Assembly (NCBI RefSeq): GCF_036669915.1
Contig: NC_089312.1
Location: forward strand, 32,001,830 to 32,065,829
Source of the DNA: Pocillopora verrucosa
Taxonomy: Eukaryota > Cnidaria > Anthozoa > Scleractinia > Pocilloporidae
Length of the DNA: 64,000 nucleotides
Reading direction: 5' to 3'
Shown piece after piece: positions 11,015 through 22,899 of this stretch. A program made the position numbers and the translations under genes. Under the pieces are notes generated by a model. It did no database searches and was not told the origin of the DNA. It was given only the letters and a program-made list of their open reading frames with translations. Position 1 is the first letter of the stretch. Each line of letters starts with the position of its first letter.

Positions 11015-11080
11015 GAGAATAAAACCAGTAATTCAAGGAAGCTTCAGCACTACTTTCCCGGAGCACTAAGGACAGTCAAG
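11015..11080 (+). promoter_or_regulatory. Predicted promoter and noncoding exon 1 of Ig gene B
   Basis: The sequence GGAGAATAAAACCAG is followed about 60 bp later by a strong donor CAGTCAAG|GTAAGA at 11081. The equivalent site in the next unit (22802) has a proper TATAAAA. The signal-peptide exon at 12313 is preceded by an acceptor (CCTTGCAG before GCTATTTG), so an upstream noncoding exon is required. In this copy the TATA motif has changed to AATAAAA. Confidence 0.4.
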
Positions 11081-11519
11081 GTAAGAGCCCGGCTCACACG
11101 CGACAATTGATTATAACTTTCATCTCTCTGCACACTAACCCTCAATCCCACATGACAGAGCTGAACAAAATCTTTCCTCTAAACTAACTCTAGGCTTCCT
11201 TCGCTTTAAGAATTCGACAGTTCTTACCTGGTTCGTATTTTGTTTTTAAGTCTGTGGTATGAGACCTAACATGGAATCGTTAGAATTAACGTAGTGGCAT
11301 GCCACGCATCTTTTAGTGTGGTTTGCGTTGTTTACCAAGTATTTGACAACGAAAAAGAAAATTGGGGTCAGTGTTTTTCAGAACATTAATGCACTTATCA
11401 GGTACCTCGTGACATACCTTTCCATAAATGGGTATTTTGATAGACGATTAAGACGTCTTAATCTGTTGAGTAAGAACGAGAAGATGAAAGAAGAAAATCG
11501 CCGTCGAAGCTAATTACAA

Positions 11520-12280
11520 ACCGACAAGGGCGCCAAAACCCGTCAAAACTACATTTGGGTTTACTGAGATTCACTTGATAGCCAGTCAGCTTTTTCTTAA
11601 GGGCTTTTTACAGCAAATAATCCCTACCCTAATGATTGTCAAAGTTGTAGTTTTTTGCTGTTTTTCTTTCAATGATATTCGCTGAGTTTTTGTGGAAGAC
11701 TAGCTACCACAATAAGCAAGTCACCAAAAGTCAAGGTGTAGTATTTCATAAGCTTCTGTTTCTAATGCTGCTGCCAGTACAAAGGCCAAACTCATGTACA
11801 ATTAGCGCCCAAACTTGTCTGTGTTTCCAGACTACAAAGGCTGTCCAAAGCTTATTTCTTAATTGACACACAGTAAATGTTAACTCGAAAAATCAAAAAT
11901 AGAGCAAAAAGATATAAAAAATATTGGTAATGTAACTGCACGGTATTCTTAAAAAAGAAAGGTATCAAACTGAGCGATTATAATCTATTTACTATAATCA
12001 ACTTAGCTCACCATAATCATGTTATTAGAGTCAACTTAGTTTGACTCAATTCGATTCTATGTTTTTTTTGTCGTTGTTTTAGGTTTTCTTTCGTTCTTTC
12101 CTTGTTTTTGAAAAAATTTCAACGATTTGACCTTTATTGCGTTCCTCGGGCGTCAGCAATTTTTCTCAACCACTTGTGTTAAAAAAATAGATTATGATCA
12201 TGACGATGAAATTTCACTAGTTTAAGAATGCTACATTTTTTCTTTATTACGTGATCAATATTCCTTGCAGGCTATTTGAA
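11520..12280. other. Intron 1 sequence of Ig gene B
   Basis: No coding exon is seen. It aligns with about 23380-24080 of unit C up to the point where the transposon is inserted there. T-rich tracts are present near 12060-12110. Confidence 0.5.
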
Positions 12281-12312
12281 CAAGACTCACAGATATTCGC
12301 CAACGTGTACTG

Positions 12313-15300
12313 ATGGAATTCAATACTTGGCCAGATGATCTTTCTAAACCTTTTCTGGTAGTCCTTATAGTGACGAGCGGTCTCTTGAATCTCCCTCAAG
12401 CCACAGGCATGAATTGCAACACTAAACTGACCATGGCCAGTAAGTAGTGGAGGTATTTTGGGTTTTTCTCGGACTGGCAATCTATCTTTTTAAGCTCAGA
12501 ATGGCCGCTGCCAAACTCTTTATGTTACATATATTAATAGACTATCCTTCTCCCTCCTCCAGTAATACCTGATGTAGAGATTTCCATAAATCCACCAAGG
12601 CACGAACTATCTGTAGGTACTGCGGTTAACTTGACTTGTACGGCGCAGCCCAGGAGTATTGATGCAGGATATTACGATCGATGGACCGAGTATATTCAGT
12701 GGTACGATCCACAGGACAAGCAAACTGGATACAGATGTGTACAAGGTAGACACATGGTGTTAAAATATAGATGCACATTAATGATCGAAAAACTAACGGC
12801 AAATCAACTTGGAAGCTACACGTGTGAAGCAGAAAATGGTTATCGTGCACACTGCAGGAGAGAATCAGTCGAAATTCGTCCTGAAGGTAAATAACAAAGC
12901 GGGACAAAGATCATGAAAAATATTTGAGTAAGACGGGTCGAGTAAAAAAAACCAAAGAAAGAAAAGAAACAACTCTATCAGCAGTCCATCACGTCATGTC
13001 AAAATGAGATTTTTATTATTAGCTGTAAGTTTCTTGGGTGTTGTTAACGATCTTTAAGCCACAACATTTTAATTCTTTGTTTACGGAATATTGTAAAAAA
13101 AATTATGGCTACATAAAGTTTGATCGCTCTTGATCTCAGTGTCTAATAACTGAATGTCTGACCTTTTCTTATGTATTACGCAAGCTGTTGACGATACAAC
13201 AGAACGAGTGTTAGGGGGGTCTAGACACCTGTCTTCACTTGAACCAACCCTTAACAACCTTCAATGTTGAAAATCCTTTATATATCTTTGTTCTCACAAA
13301 AGTAAACTTTAATGACTGTCTCACTTTTGTTCTACAGGAGCCCAAAACATTCAAATTATTGAATATCCAAAGAACCAAAGTGCTTTTATCAATTCCAGCG
13401 AATTTTCAATTGTACTGCCACCGGTTATCCCAGGCCAACCATCTCTTGGGTGAAGAACGATGATCCATATGCTTGACAAACCAACCCAAGGGTAGAGGAG
13501 AAGGTTATTTTGTTAGACAACAAAACCGTTCGCAGTCAGCTCTTGTTAACAGGAACTAAGATGGAAGACAGTGGCAAATACCACTGCGTGGCTAATAACA
13601 GCGCCGGAGTAAGGGTATCAAGAGTGTCTTCCTTATTCACAGAGGATTTAGGTAAGAGGCATTCATTTTTTGCGCCTGAAAATGACAATTTATTCTTAAA
13701 ACTGTGCAGATGATTTATCCGAAAAGCTTTATAACTTTTCCTCGTCAAAAGGAAGGTTATGAAACAAAATTACCTTCAACCTGAAGTGACTAACAGAATA
13801 TTAGTATAGTGAGATGGAGAAAAAATCACCGTACAAAATGAAAAGAAAAGACAAAAAATTGAAGAGAAAGGCATAAATTGACTTGAAAGGGAAATTTAAT
13901 GACAGCAACAACTTATGATCGTTCCTGCTTTAAAATATGAGAAATAACTGCTGATTGGTCAATTACCAACTACCTTTGGAAATAGGAAGGACTCGTTTCC
14001 AGCTATTTAATTGCCTTAAGCCTCTCCTTAGGCGTGTCTTCCTTCCTTCTAGTCTATTTGCAAGAGAGTTTGGGAACCTGCAGCTATCATAGCAACAATA
14101 ATTGCCTCATTGTCATTCCTCAGACCTCCAACCTATTCAAAATGTGGAAGATCTCACAAACCAAAGCGCTGTTGTCGGTTTTAATGTAACTTTTATCTGC
14201 ACCGCCAAGAGTTATCCCATGCCGAGCATCTCATGTACAGGGGGCAATGATCGGCATTCAACGCAATCCACCCCTGGGACCAACTTCCACCCATCAGGCA
14301 CTCAAACTGTAACTCAAGTTGTTAAAGATCGGTGGAACATAAGTGTTGTCATCGGTTCTGACGTTACTTTGAATTGTATTACCACTGGTCATCCTCAGTC
14401 AACCGTCATGTGGATCAAGAACAACAATTCATATGATGTCCAATCTACTTCAAAGACAATGATCACTCGAGATCGACGTGACCAAACCACTCATTACCAA
14501 CTGTTTATAGAAACAGTAAAGAAGGAGGATGGGGGCAAATATCAGTGTGCTGCAACTAACATAGCAGGGGAAAAGGCATCAATCGAGGTCAACTTACATG
14601 TGAATGATTTAGGTAATAAAATCATGGATTTAGCTTTTGTGTGACACAGAGGTCACTATCTTGCCTTCTTAGCTGTATGTATTTAAACTAATGTTTCGAC
14701 ACAGACATCAACATTCTACAAATTTTGATCAAATAGATGCATTAAGAGTAAGTATAAAAGAAAATAGGCTCAACTGTGGCGGCAACGTCGATAGTCTAAG
14801 GCACTTCTAAAGTCTGCCTTACTTACGTTTATTGTGTCTGACCACAATGGTTACTTCCCTATATAAACGCGTCTTTTAACTCTCTGTCCTTGTGAAAACT
14901 TATCAAATTGCCAGGGACGTCCTCTGTGCCTGAGATGGGCAGAATTTCCTGATCAGAAGTTGCTGACTTAAAAAGAGCTGAACAGAAGCAAAGTAATTGA
15001 AGTTTTTTAGAATTAATAGCTTTGTTATAAGCTGATTATATTCTTTTTCCAGATCTGAAATCTGAATCACGAACACTAGCAAGAAGGACTGGTTGTCAAT
15101 TTTTCAGCTGACTGCGATCGCTTTCGTAGTATCTGCATCTGTTTTTGCAGTTGGTGCATTTTTGTGGGATCGACGTCTTTTAAAGGTGTTTTCAAAAACT
15201 CTGATTCCCCATTTATATGAAAAGGGCTCGTCACGCAATTTGATGCTCCAGCCCCTGAAAATCTATTGCCTTCAAACAGAAATAACAGTAATTACACATA

Positions 15301-15564
15301 ATTAGACGACACTTTTTGCTTCCTTTAGTTAGCATGGGCCTTCAACCATTAAAATCACTGCTAGTCTCTTTAACTTTTTATTTAACTACTTCCTATTTGC
15401 CTCTCACAGATCAGCAAGTCCATATCCATGAGCCTCCTCCAAAAATCAGAGAGTCAGTCACTGGTCTAATTGTACTGGCAAGCGAGGGGTGCGGCTACCG
15501 CCTCTCTGTTGGGAGAAAGAAAACGAAATCCAGTCTGACACGAATAAAACAACTCTGCATATAG
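12313..15564 (+). pseudogene. Ig-domain receptor, unit B (broken)
   Basis: The exon set is complete: signal peptide 12313-12439 (begins MEFNTWPDD, core FLVVLIVTSGLL), Ig1 12563-12886, Ig2 13338-13651, fused half-Ig plus Ig3 14124-14612, transmembrane 15053-15185 and tail 15410-15564. The splice sites look good. Compared with copy C, Ig2 lacks 1 nt (314 not 315; around AGCGAATTTTCAATTG at 13397) and has TGA at 13474-13476 in place of the TTA codon. The transmembrane exon also lacks 1 nt (133 not 134; GGACTGGTTGTC), which leads to a stop. The signal peptide, Ig1 and Ig3 exons remain open. At most a truncated secreted signal-peptide plus Ig1 protein could be made. Confidence 0.85.
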
Positions 15565-16560
15565 CAATTATTACTACCCTTATATCCCGTTAAGCAAGAT
15601 GTCATCATTCTTGCGGACTAAATAATGAAACATTCCGGATATGATAAGCTGGGTCATTAAGTATTGTTCGAGCCCACACTCCGGTTCCTCTTCTAGAAAC
15701 AACGGCGGAAATCATGCCCAACCCCATACGAAAGTGAAACACGCGAATCACCAAGCCATGCAACATAAATTGGTTTTTTTGTATGTTTGTTTGTGTGTTT
15801 GTTCTTTTTTTCAAGAAAATAAAACTAAGATATGTTTAGCGGGAGAAATTATCCAGCTTCTTGTTGGGCTGTTTTGATGTTTAAAAGTCCCGGAAGTCGA
15901 CCACTGTCATAAAGAACTTCCCCATAATGTTCTCCATCTCTTTTGGACCTTTTTATAGCTTTAATTGAATTACGAGCACCTTGAGGGTTTTAATTTACTT
16001 CCGTTTTGTAGGTGGGTCAAATTAATTTATCCCGGCAAATTAACAGACAGTAACAACACATTTGCACGCAATAGTCCCAACCTGATATGTGTAATGGTTT
16101 TGATAAATGACACAATTTTGTCTGAAGTCTGCGTTCGACTCTGCACAACTTTTCTTTTGATCTAAAGATGGCTACAAAAGCCGATAAGTATTAGGGTCTT
16201 TAATAAAGAATACCTTTATTTCCTCTTTCTGATCTTTAGTATTTCATGTAAATTCTCTATGAAAAAAGTAATCTTCGCGTGGGTAGCACTTTGATGAACT
16301 TAATAGCACACTTACTCGTGCGCTCAAGGATGATGTTCATAAAAAGAAAGAGTGAAGCAGTTGCTACATATTTATGAATTGTAGGTCTAGTTTATGTGTG
16401 AGGAAACGACCTCGGAAAAAAATTCCCAACTTGTATAGAGTGTTATCATGGAACGAAAAATGGAGCAATTATTACTACCCTTATTACCCTTGTGTGTTTT
16501 TTTGTCAGGAAGAAATAATATTTTTTAGCTCAAGTTATCCAAACTTCTGTCTGCTAACAA
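15565..16560. other. Spacer between Ig and FReD genes, unit B
   Basis: Just after the last Ig exon the sequence jumps to sequence matching unit A beyond about 3500, so about 1.5 kb that A and C retain (minisatellite and spacer) is missing. No exon is recognised in the remainder. Confidence 0.55.
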
Positions 16561-16569
16561 TTGCCCTTG

Positions 16570-17180
16570 TGACTTTTAATACGAAATATTCTTTCGACAT
16601 TCAAAAACGCATTAATAATTCATAAGCCCATTAACCTATCAAATGGTAGATAATACATCGCGTGCAGTGACTTTATATCGATAAACCTCATCCTTATTAG
16701 TATGCGGTGTTTTATCAGATATAGAGACACTGCACGTGACTTATGAATATTAATTAACTATCAACACAGAAACTGACACAACAAATGGTGGGAACATATT
16801 TAATGTTCTTTCAACAAATTTCACACAGTAAATTTACTTTTGCACCAAATTAATAGTACAGTTGTGAAATACACATCTGGAAAAATTCTCTATTCCATTA
16901 GTACAGTAATCTGGTAAAGGCATATTAGACAATACATCATCTGAAACTGAAATCTGTTTTTCTCGTATGCTAATTTATAACGTTCACAAAAGCATAATTG
17001 TTATGAACTCTTTTGACACACGCTTTTCCAAGAATGTTTTTGAAGCCGCTCAAAAAACTCGCAGCACGTGTTTTATCGGGTCAAAAACCACTCGGCTACG
17101 CCTCGTGGTTTTAAACCCGATAAAACACTCCTGCTCGTTTTTTAAACATTACATAACCGACAATGCACAACTTTTTGGTG
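16570..17180. repeat. Hairpin/MITE-like insertion, unit B only
   Basis: This stretch is absent from the matching places in A and C. It includes an inverted repeat at about 17055-17145: GTGTTTTATCGGGT, a central GGCTACGCC, then CCCGATAAAACAC. A second weaker inverted pair lies near 16655-16740 (GTGCAGTGAC versus AGACACTGCAC). No coding capacity is visible. It is a non-autonomous DNA element by structure. Confidence 0.6.
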
Positions 17181-17455
17181 ATGGTCAGAGTTTCAAACGC
17201 TAATTGATTGTGGGGATCAAATTGAGATAAATTTTTCTCGTAAGATGTTTCATTCTTCCTACCGGTAATTCGCGAAAGCCACTGCCCATCGCCCACGGAA
17301 AGGTGTGTGGTCGACCCAGACAATTCTGAATACTCTTTCACTGAGTTGTGATGTTTACTAAGTTCGTTCACCCACAAAAATAGCTGTTTTTCTCGTAGCT
17401 TTTTTCATAGCTTTTGCAGCAATGGCCTAAATAGCTAATCAATTCCAATCCAGAC

Positions 17456-17461
17456 TATAAA
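17456..17461 (+). promoter_or_regulatory. TATA box of FReD gene B
   Basis: TATAAA is in the same context and at the same distance from the ATG (17545) as in copies A and C. The promoter region is almost unchanged although the gene body is broken. Confidence 0.55.
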
Positions 17462-17544
17462 TGACGGTGTTTCTTCAGTCCCTCACTGTTACATATTATA
17501 ACCTTTCGTTGCTTAAAGCAAGAGAGAGCTTCACATTATATAAG

Positions 17545-19261
17545 ATGAATTCCCTTTTCAGAGTTTCTAATTGGCTGTTCGGGCCAATACTGTTGGTGAT
17601 TCTAATCTCATCTTCAACGTGTACATGTAAGTAAGATTACCTTCTTACACCATAGTGATGAAGAGCTAAATTACCACTAGTTCGATTTCTCTGCATCAAT
17701 TTCATCAGTTGCAGGCTGTGTAGACAAATCATACATGTGCGAGGTTGTGCACTAAAACTAAGGCAAATCAAAATTGACTCAAAGACAATCGTCACACAGA
17801 GGCATAGGATGTGGTCGACGGAAGTCAGATTCCTTTCTCATCTACGATCCTCGGCTTTTTTATTTCCATTCTGCTCATTTACGTGCAACTTTGTTGACGA
17901 AACTTTCGTATTTTTATTCAACAGTTAAGAATTGTGCTGAGCTGCACAGATCTGGTCAGAGAATTAATGGTATTTATACAATCAAACCTGACAACTCACA
18001 AGCCTTTGATGTATACTGTGACCAGACAACAGACGGTGGAGGCTGGACAATGTTCCAGAGAAGACTAACTGGTTCCGTTGATTTTAACCGCAGTTGGGCT
18101 GACTACAAACATGGTTTTGGAAGTTTCCTCGATGGTGAATTTTGGCTTGGACTGGATAAGATCCTTCGGCTGACTAAAAAGAATAAAAACAACAGGCTTA
18201 GAGTGGATCTGGGGGTCGATTCTAAAACAATTGTTTACGCTGAATATAAATGGTTTGGAATTGCGAGCGAAACGGCTGAGTACCAGCTGAACATTGGCAA
18301 TTTGGCAAATAAGTCAGTAAAAGCAATAATTATTGACAAGTAGCTTCGTTGCGTGACAATAAATGAAACAGTGAAGCAAAAGGATACGACTTTCTGGGGA
18401 AAAAGAAAATGATTGTAGTACCTATCAGTCGACAGACAAAACGATTAAGATCTCTAGCTCTCGGGACTTGACTGGTTTTCCCGGTCTTGAAATCAAAGCC
18501 AGAGGGTAAAGAAGATGAATTTGGTCCATCGAGTATCAACAAAATGACTACACTGAAGAGCTCAGTTATAGCCCTCGTTACTATCGAAGTAAGCCTCATA
18601 TAAGCTTTTTAACAATAAATCACCTCGACTATTTTTTCTTGTATACGTTTTCGTCTAGACTAAGCACTTTGTGAGCATATTACCGCATGTATATGTGCGT
18701 GTTACACTAATGAATAGATTTCGTGTAGTATTCCTTTAACGAGTCCCTGACTCAGCTAAGGGTCTGAAAATCTGACCTGTAATGCAAGTATTAAAGCTCA
18801 ATGTCGCAATGCTCAGATTCACATTTTTCTTTTCCCTTTTTTTTCACACTTATCTTCTCGAGATTAAAAAATCTTTTTTCCCATTTTTTTTTCATCTTGA
18901 CAAAAATTGCGCACAAGTTTCAAATAATTTATGAGTGGATCTTACTTTCTTAACAGATGCGACTGTCAGCGATTCTCTCCGTGATCATAATGGCTCAAAG
19001 TTTAGAACCTGGGATCAAAAGCATTCCATCTGTCCTGAAAAAGTAGGGGAAAGCTGGTGGTTCCCGGAAGTACTGTGCTATTCGTTCAAATCTAAACGGA
19101 ATTTATGAAAGCAAAGAAAACGGAAAAATTCATTGGGGAAAATTAGATCTTGACGATCCTACTCGCACTCCCAAAACAACAGAAATGAAAATCAGACCTG
19201 CAGAATTCAAACGGCGAGAAGAGAGGCGGACAAAACGAGGAACAATGAAAGAAAGGGTGTG
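17545..19261 (+). pseudogene. Fibrinogen-related protein, unit B (broken)
   Basis: Exon positions are 17545-17626 (signal peptide, identical to copy A), 17925-18308 (384 nt, open) and 18957-19261. Two lesions are visible. The exon 2 donor, GCAA|GTAAGT in A and C, is GCAA|ATAAGT at 18309. Exon 3 has an extra T at about 19072 (CCGGAAGTACTG against CCGGAAGACTG in A), which shifts the frame and gives a stop about 13 codons later, losing the SSNLNGIY and EMKIRP parts. Reading through the mutated donor gives a truncated protein ending at 18343. A cryptic donor nearby (TCA|GTAAAA) cannot rescue the frameshift. The exon bodies are otherwise very close to copy A, so inactivation is recent. Confidence 0.85.
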
Positions 19262-19554
19262 ATGGTGAAAGAGCGCGTTCACATATTTCCTGAGAGAACA
19301 CTGATTTGTTTTCTGAACTTCTCATGTATATCAAGGAATTTACGCTTTTGATTGAAGGACTACTGTTGATGTCACTAAATTTCTATTTGTCAATTCTGGA
19401 TTACAGTGATGAGGTCGATTCAGAGCATTTCAGTAAGTTATAACATTCTTTTTAATCAACAAGTGTGGCTGTCGTTGGTATTTAAGAATTCCCAACACTG
19501 ACAACGCAATGACGATAATCAAATGAGAGAAAACTATTTGTAGAAATATTTGTA

Positions 19555-19800
19555 GCCGAAATGCAAACGAAACGGCTAAGTACCCACCGAACATTGAAAA
19601 TATTGCAAGTAAGTCGACAAAAACAACTATGAAAATTAACTCCGTTGCACGATCATAAATAAAGCATACAACTTTCTTGAAAAGGAATTTATGGATACAA
19701 CTGAACAAGAATGATTAATTGGAGATATTTAGATCCTAAAGATGTTACCCGCGCTTCCAGAACATCAGAAATGAAAATCAGACCAGTGAAATTTTCTTTG
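19555..19800 (+). pseudogene. Degenerate FReD exon fragments, unit B
   Basis: Same relic as at 7055-7290: an exon 2 end (GAAACGGCTAAGTACCCACC) and an exon 3 end (TTAGATCCTAAAGATG, then GAAATGAAAATCAGACC) with a broken frame. It was duplicated together with the unit. Confidence 0.7.
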
Positions 19801-20340
19801 AGCTTTCGAAATGAACTTTTCGACCCTATGACTTGATTAAGACATCTGATCGACCAGAAAAGCAAATGGCATACGGTGAAGAAAGTGGCGGATAAAACCA
19901 GGACCAAAGGTGCGAACAATCGATTAAAGCGAAAATGAAGTTCACGCAATTTATACAAGAAAATACGGTAATTCGGAGTAAGGTTGAACTGAGCAGTGAA
20001 GGCGTAATATTAGACAATGCACCAAAGGTGGAGAAATTAATAGGGGAACACTGTATTTGACCATTATTGGTGAAATATTTTAGTTCCACAGTAAATTGTG
20101 TGAACCCAAAAATAACTTTCTGATCGTGTAAACTGGTCGTCTGGGCAAGAGTAATCCAGAGAAGACTGTCATCATCATTGTTATCAGAGTCAATTGACTT
20201 TGATGAGGACTTCCGCCTATTTTGTCGAATTGTCAGTCATTACTAATGTGTCACTCTGAAAATGGTTATTAGATGGTTATCAAATGGTTATTTGATCGCC
20301 TAAGAGAGTTCCCTCTTTCGACAGAACAACATTATTAATA

Positions 20341-20409
20341 AAGAGAGGATCGAAACTCACACCTTCAGATTCCATGCTCGGAAGCTCTACCATTGAGCCA
20401 CGTAGACTC
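20341..20409 (-). repeat. tRNA-derived (SINE-like) sequence, unit B (truncated)
   Basis: Copy of the element at 7899-7974. The D-arm/A-box part is kept, but its 3' side is deleted just past the B-box-like TTTCGATCC. Confidence 0.45.
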
Positions 20410-20419
20410 AATGGTGAGC

Positions 20420-22790
20420 CATCACGTGAACCAATAATTCCCAAATGCCCCAAGCTTGTGACATTTCTCCAAACAATCACTTTCGGGTCGGATAATGTGA
20501 TGATAAAATCATTGTTTGTTGACATCTATAAGCTTACTTGTCAACCAACGGTGAAAATACCCTTTTACGGTGAGAAAAGGCTTTCTCGGCCAAGAAGCAA
20601 AAACCGTGAAAAGGCTTAAATTGTCAGACTAAGAAATTTGGTAAATGATCGACGATACTTACCGCTGAAGGAAACGGAAACGAAGCGGAAGCGATGAGCA
20701 GTCAATCGTGTCTATTTCAAGATATGCAATTCCACGGCTGGAATGGAATGGGTCTTGACTAAGCATTCTACAAGAAATAGATAAGTTACGAAGCATTTAG
20801 AAAGAACCAAGGAAGTTACGTGAGTGTCTTCTCGAGCTTAGCTCGAAAACTAGTAACTCCCTCTAAATCTTGTATGAAACATTGTCAAATATCTGATGAG
20901 ATAGCCTCTCAAGTATAGAGTTATGGGGCCAGAGATTTCAACCCTTTGAAATATAAAGGGGAAGGTTGGACACGAGCAAGAAAGAATCGTGCTAAAAATA
21001 CTTTTAGTGAAGCAGAAAAAACATTCTTATTTGTCAATGGAAAGGGAAAAAAAACAAAACAAAGCAAAAGCAATCAAAAGGCTCTTGGAGCCAGCTCATT
21101 CATATCATGGCTTAAGTTTATATTGATTTCTTGGACTTGCTGAATACAGTTGAATTCAGTTTATGTGATTTTTTAAGACTTATAGAATAAATTTCTTTTA
21201 TTTTGGGGGCAGTTGTGTGATAAGAAAACGTGTGCATTCTTCGCAATGGGAATTGGAAAAAAGCCGTTGTGTGGGCTGGAGGTGGGATGAGTAGAGGTCA
21301 TTAGGCAGACAGTGTCCTTTTTGTTGGTGTGTGTATGTGTTTGTGGGGCGGGGGGTGGGCCGGTGGTCATAATCAGGTATCAAATGTTGCTCTAACAGCA
21401 AGACATTAGTAGCCCTCATCTTTCACCATCATTTGCACTATTATGAAATATTCCTTGCCCGATTTATGATATCTCTTGTTTTTAACAAAGTGGTCACTGC
21501 ATTTGATTTTTAACAAAGCGGCCACAATTGTTCTTAATAGAATTTCAAGCCTTCATGCAGTCTGATTTTCGCATATTAATATTTGCGTAGTCACCAAACA
21601 GATGAGGGATAAAACTACCGGAAAAGTAAACAAATGGCCAGTCACGAAAGCAACGCTTCGCTTTTCTATATAGAAATTAGGTGTGAACATTTCGGCTACT
21701 CGATACAAGTTGTATTTGTAGAAGTTCGGAAACGTGATTTGAGGTTATTATTTTTATTAAACCATACAAACATTTTATTTCTTTCCATGTGAGTTTTTGA
21801 GCTTCATCGAAATTGATTTTGACTTTCACTAAGTGGGGGCGGGGAGTAGCACGCGAGACTACTTCCCTTCACGGTCCACAATGCAACTTCCGTCTACGGA
21901 ATACAACTTCCGTCCACAATCGACAACTTCCGTCAACATCTGCTTCACCACAATATCTCATTCGTTGCTTCCAGCATGAATGAGCTAGAAAGGAAGAGCA
22001 TTGGGGAAAACGATCCCCGGAAACGGGAGCTTTTCGTCCAAACGGAAAGGTTGGAATCAGAGTGTTGAATTCCAATTAAGGAGATTTACGTCTTTCACTA
22101 CTTTTTAATGTCCAGTCCTTACGGAGAGAGGAGAAATAGCGCTTTATATATATCTTAGAAAAAAATATACGTCTTCGAAATCATAAGAACTCTACCTCAA
22201 GCGTGCAAAGAGTGGGTTGATTCTCAGCCCACATGACACATATGCTCCGGACTTATGTTTGCTTATATTGATAAGCTGAACGAGTTCCGAGAATGCCAGA
22301 GCAAAGATTGCATTACATCTTAACTTGCCTGATTATTGACGAGCTAATTTTTATCGTCCTCTCCTAACTTATATTTTAACACAACACGTGACGCTTTCAT
22401 GAATTACTAGTTTGCTTCTTCTCGAGACGTGAGCTTGGGCTGCCTGTGTAGATAGAGGACTGTCATTGATCTTTCTCTAGTCACTTCGTCATCGTTCTGT
22501 TAATTTTAGTTTAAATTAAAAATATGACCAGTCCCACATAGTCACCTTTTCTCCAGACTACCTCGCAATGTGTTATTTGAAGGCTAATTCGCCCAACATT
22601 TTTAAAGGAAAAGTTATGATTTGGAATTAATAAACAAGACAGGAGCGTTGAGTCACGATGTGCGTGGTAGATTTGCGGCTGGAAAGGGTGGCTAATGTTT
22701 TAATTACCGGATTTAACATAGTAATCCTTGACAAAAAAACCGAAATTATCTGAACGTTCGACTCCCACGTCTCGAAATATGATACTTTTT
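20420..22790. other. Duplicated intergenic sequence, unit B
   Basis: Colinear with unit A 7985-10980, lacking the 84-bp exon-like duplication. No gene is recognised. It contains GT-rich and G-rich stretches at about 21325-21360, and CGAGACGTGAGCTTGGGCTG at 22423-22442, inverted relative to unit A. Confidence 0.5.
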
Positions 22791-22801
22791 GTAGGTTGGA
22801 G

Positions 22802-22864
22802 TATAAAACCAGTAATTCAAGGCAGCTTCAACGGTACTTTCCCGGAGCTCGAAGGACAGTCAAG
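22802..22864 (+). promoter_or_regulatory. Predicted TATA promoter and noncoding exon 1 of Ig gene C
   Basis: TATAAAA at 22802-22808 is followed by about 55 bp ending in CAGTCAAG and a strong donor GTAAGT at 22865. The next coding exon (26323) is preceded by an acceptor, so this is the best candidate first exon. Intron 1 would be about 3.4 kb and contains the 2.1-kb transposon. Confidence 0.45.
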
Positions 22865-22899
22865 GTAAGTGCCCGGCTCACACGCGGCAATTGATCATA

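Noticed and set aside
12247..12480. Minus-strand open stretch over the Ig signal-peptide exon
   Set aside because: It is the complement of the + strand signal-peptide exon, which has the right start, hydrophobic core and donor.
18309..18320. AT-AC (U12-type) intron as an explanation of ATAAGT at the FReD B donor
   Set aside because: U12 donors read ATATCCTT; this site is ATAAGTCA, which fits a simple G-to-A mutation of the GTAAGT seen in A and C.
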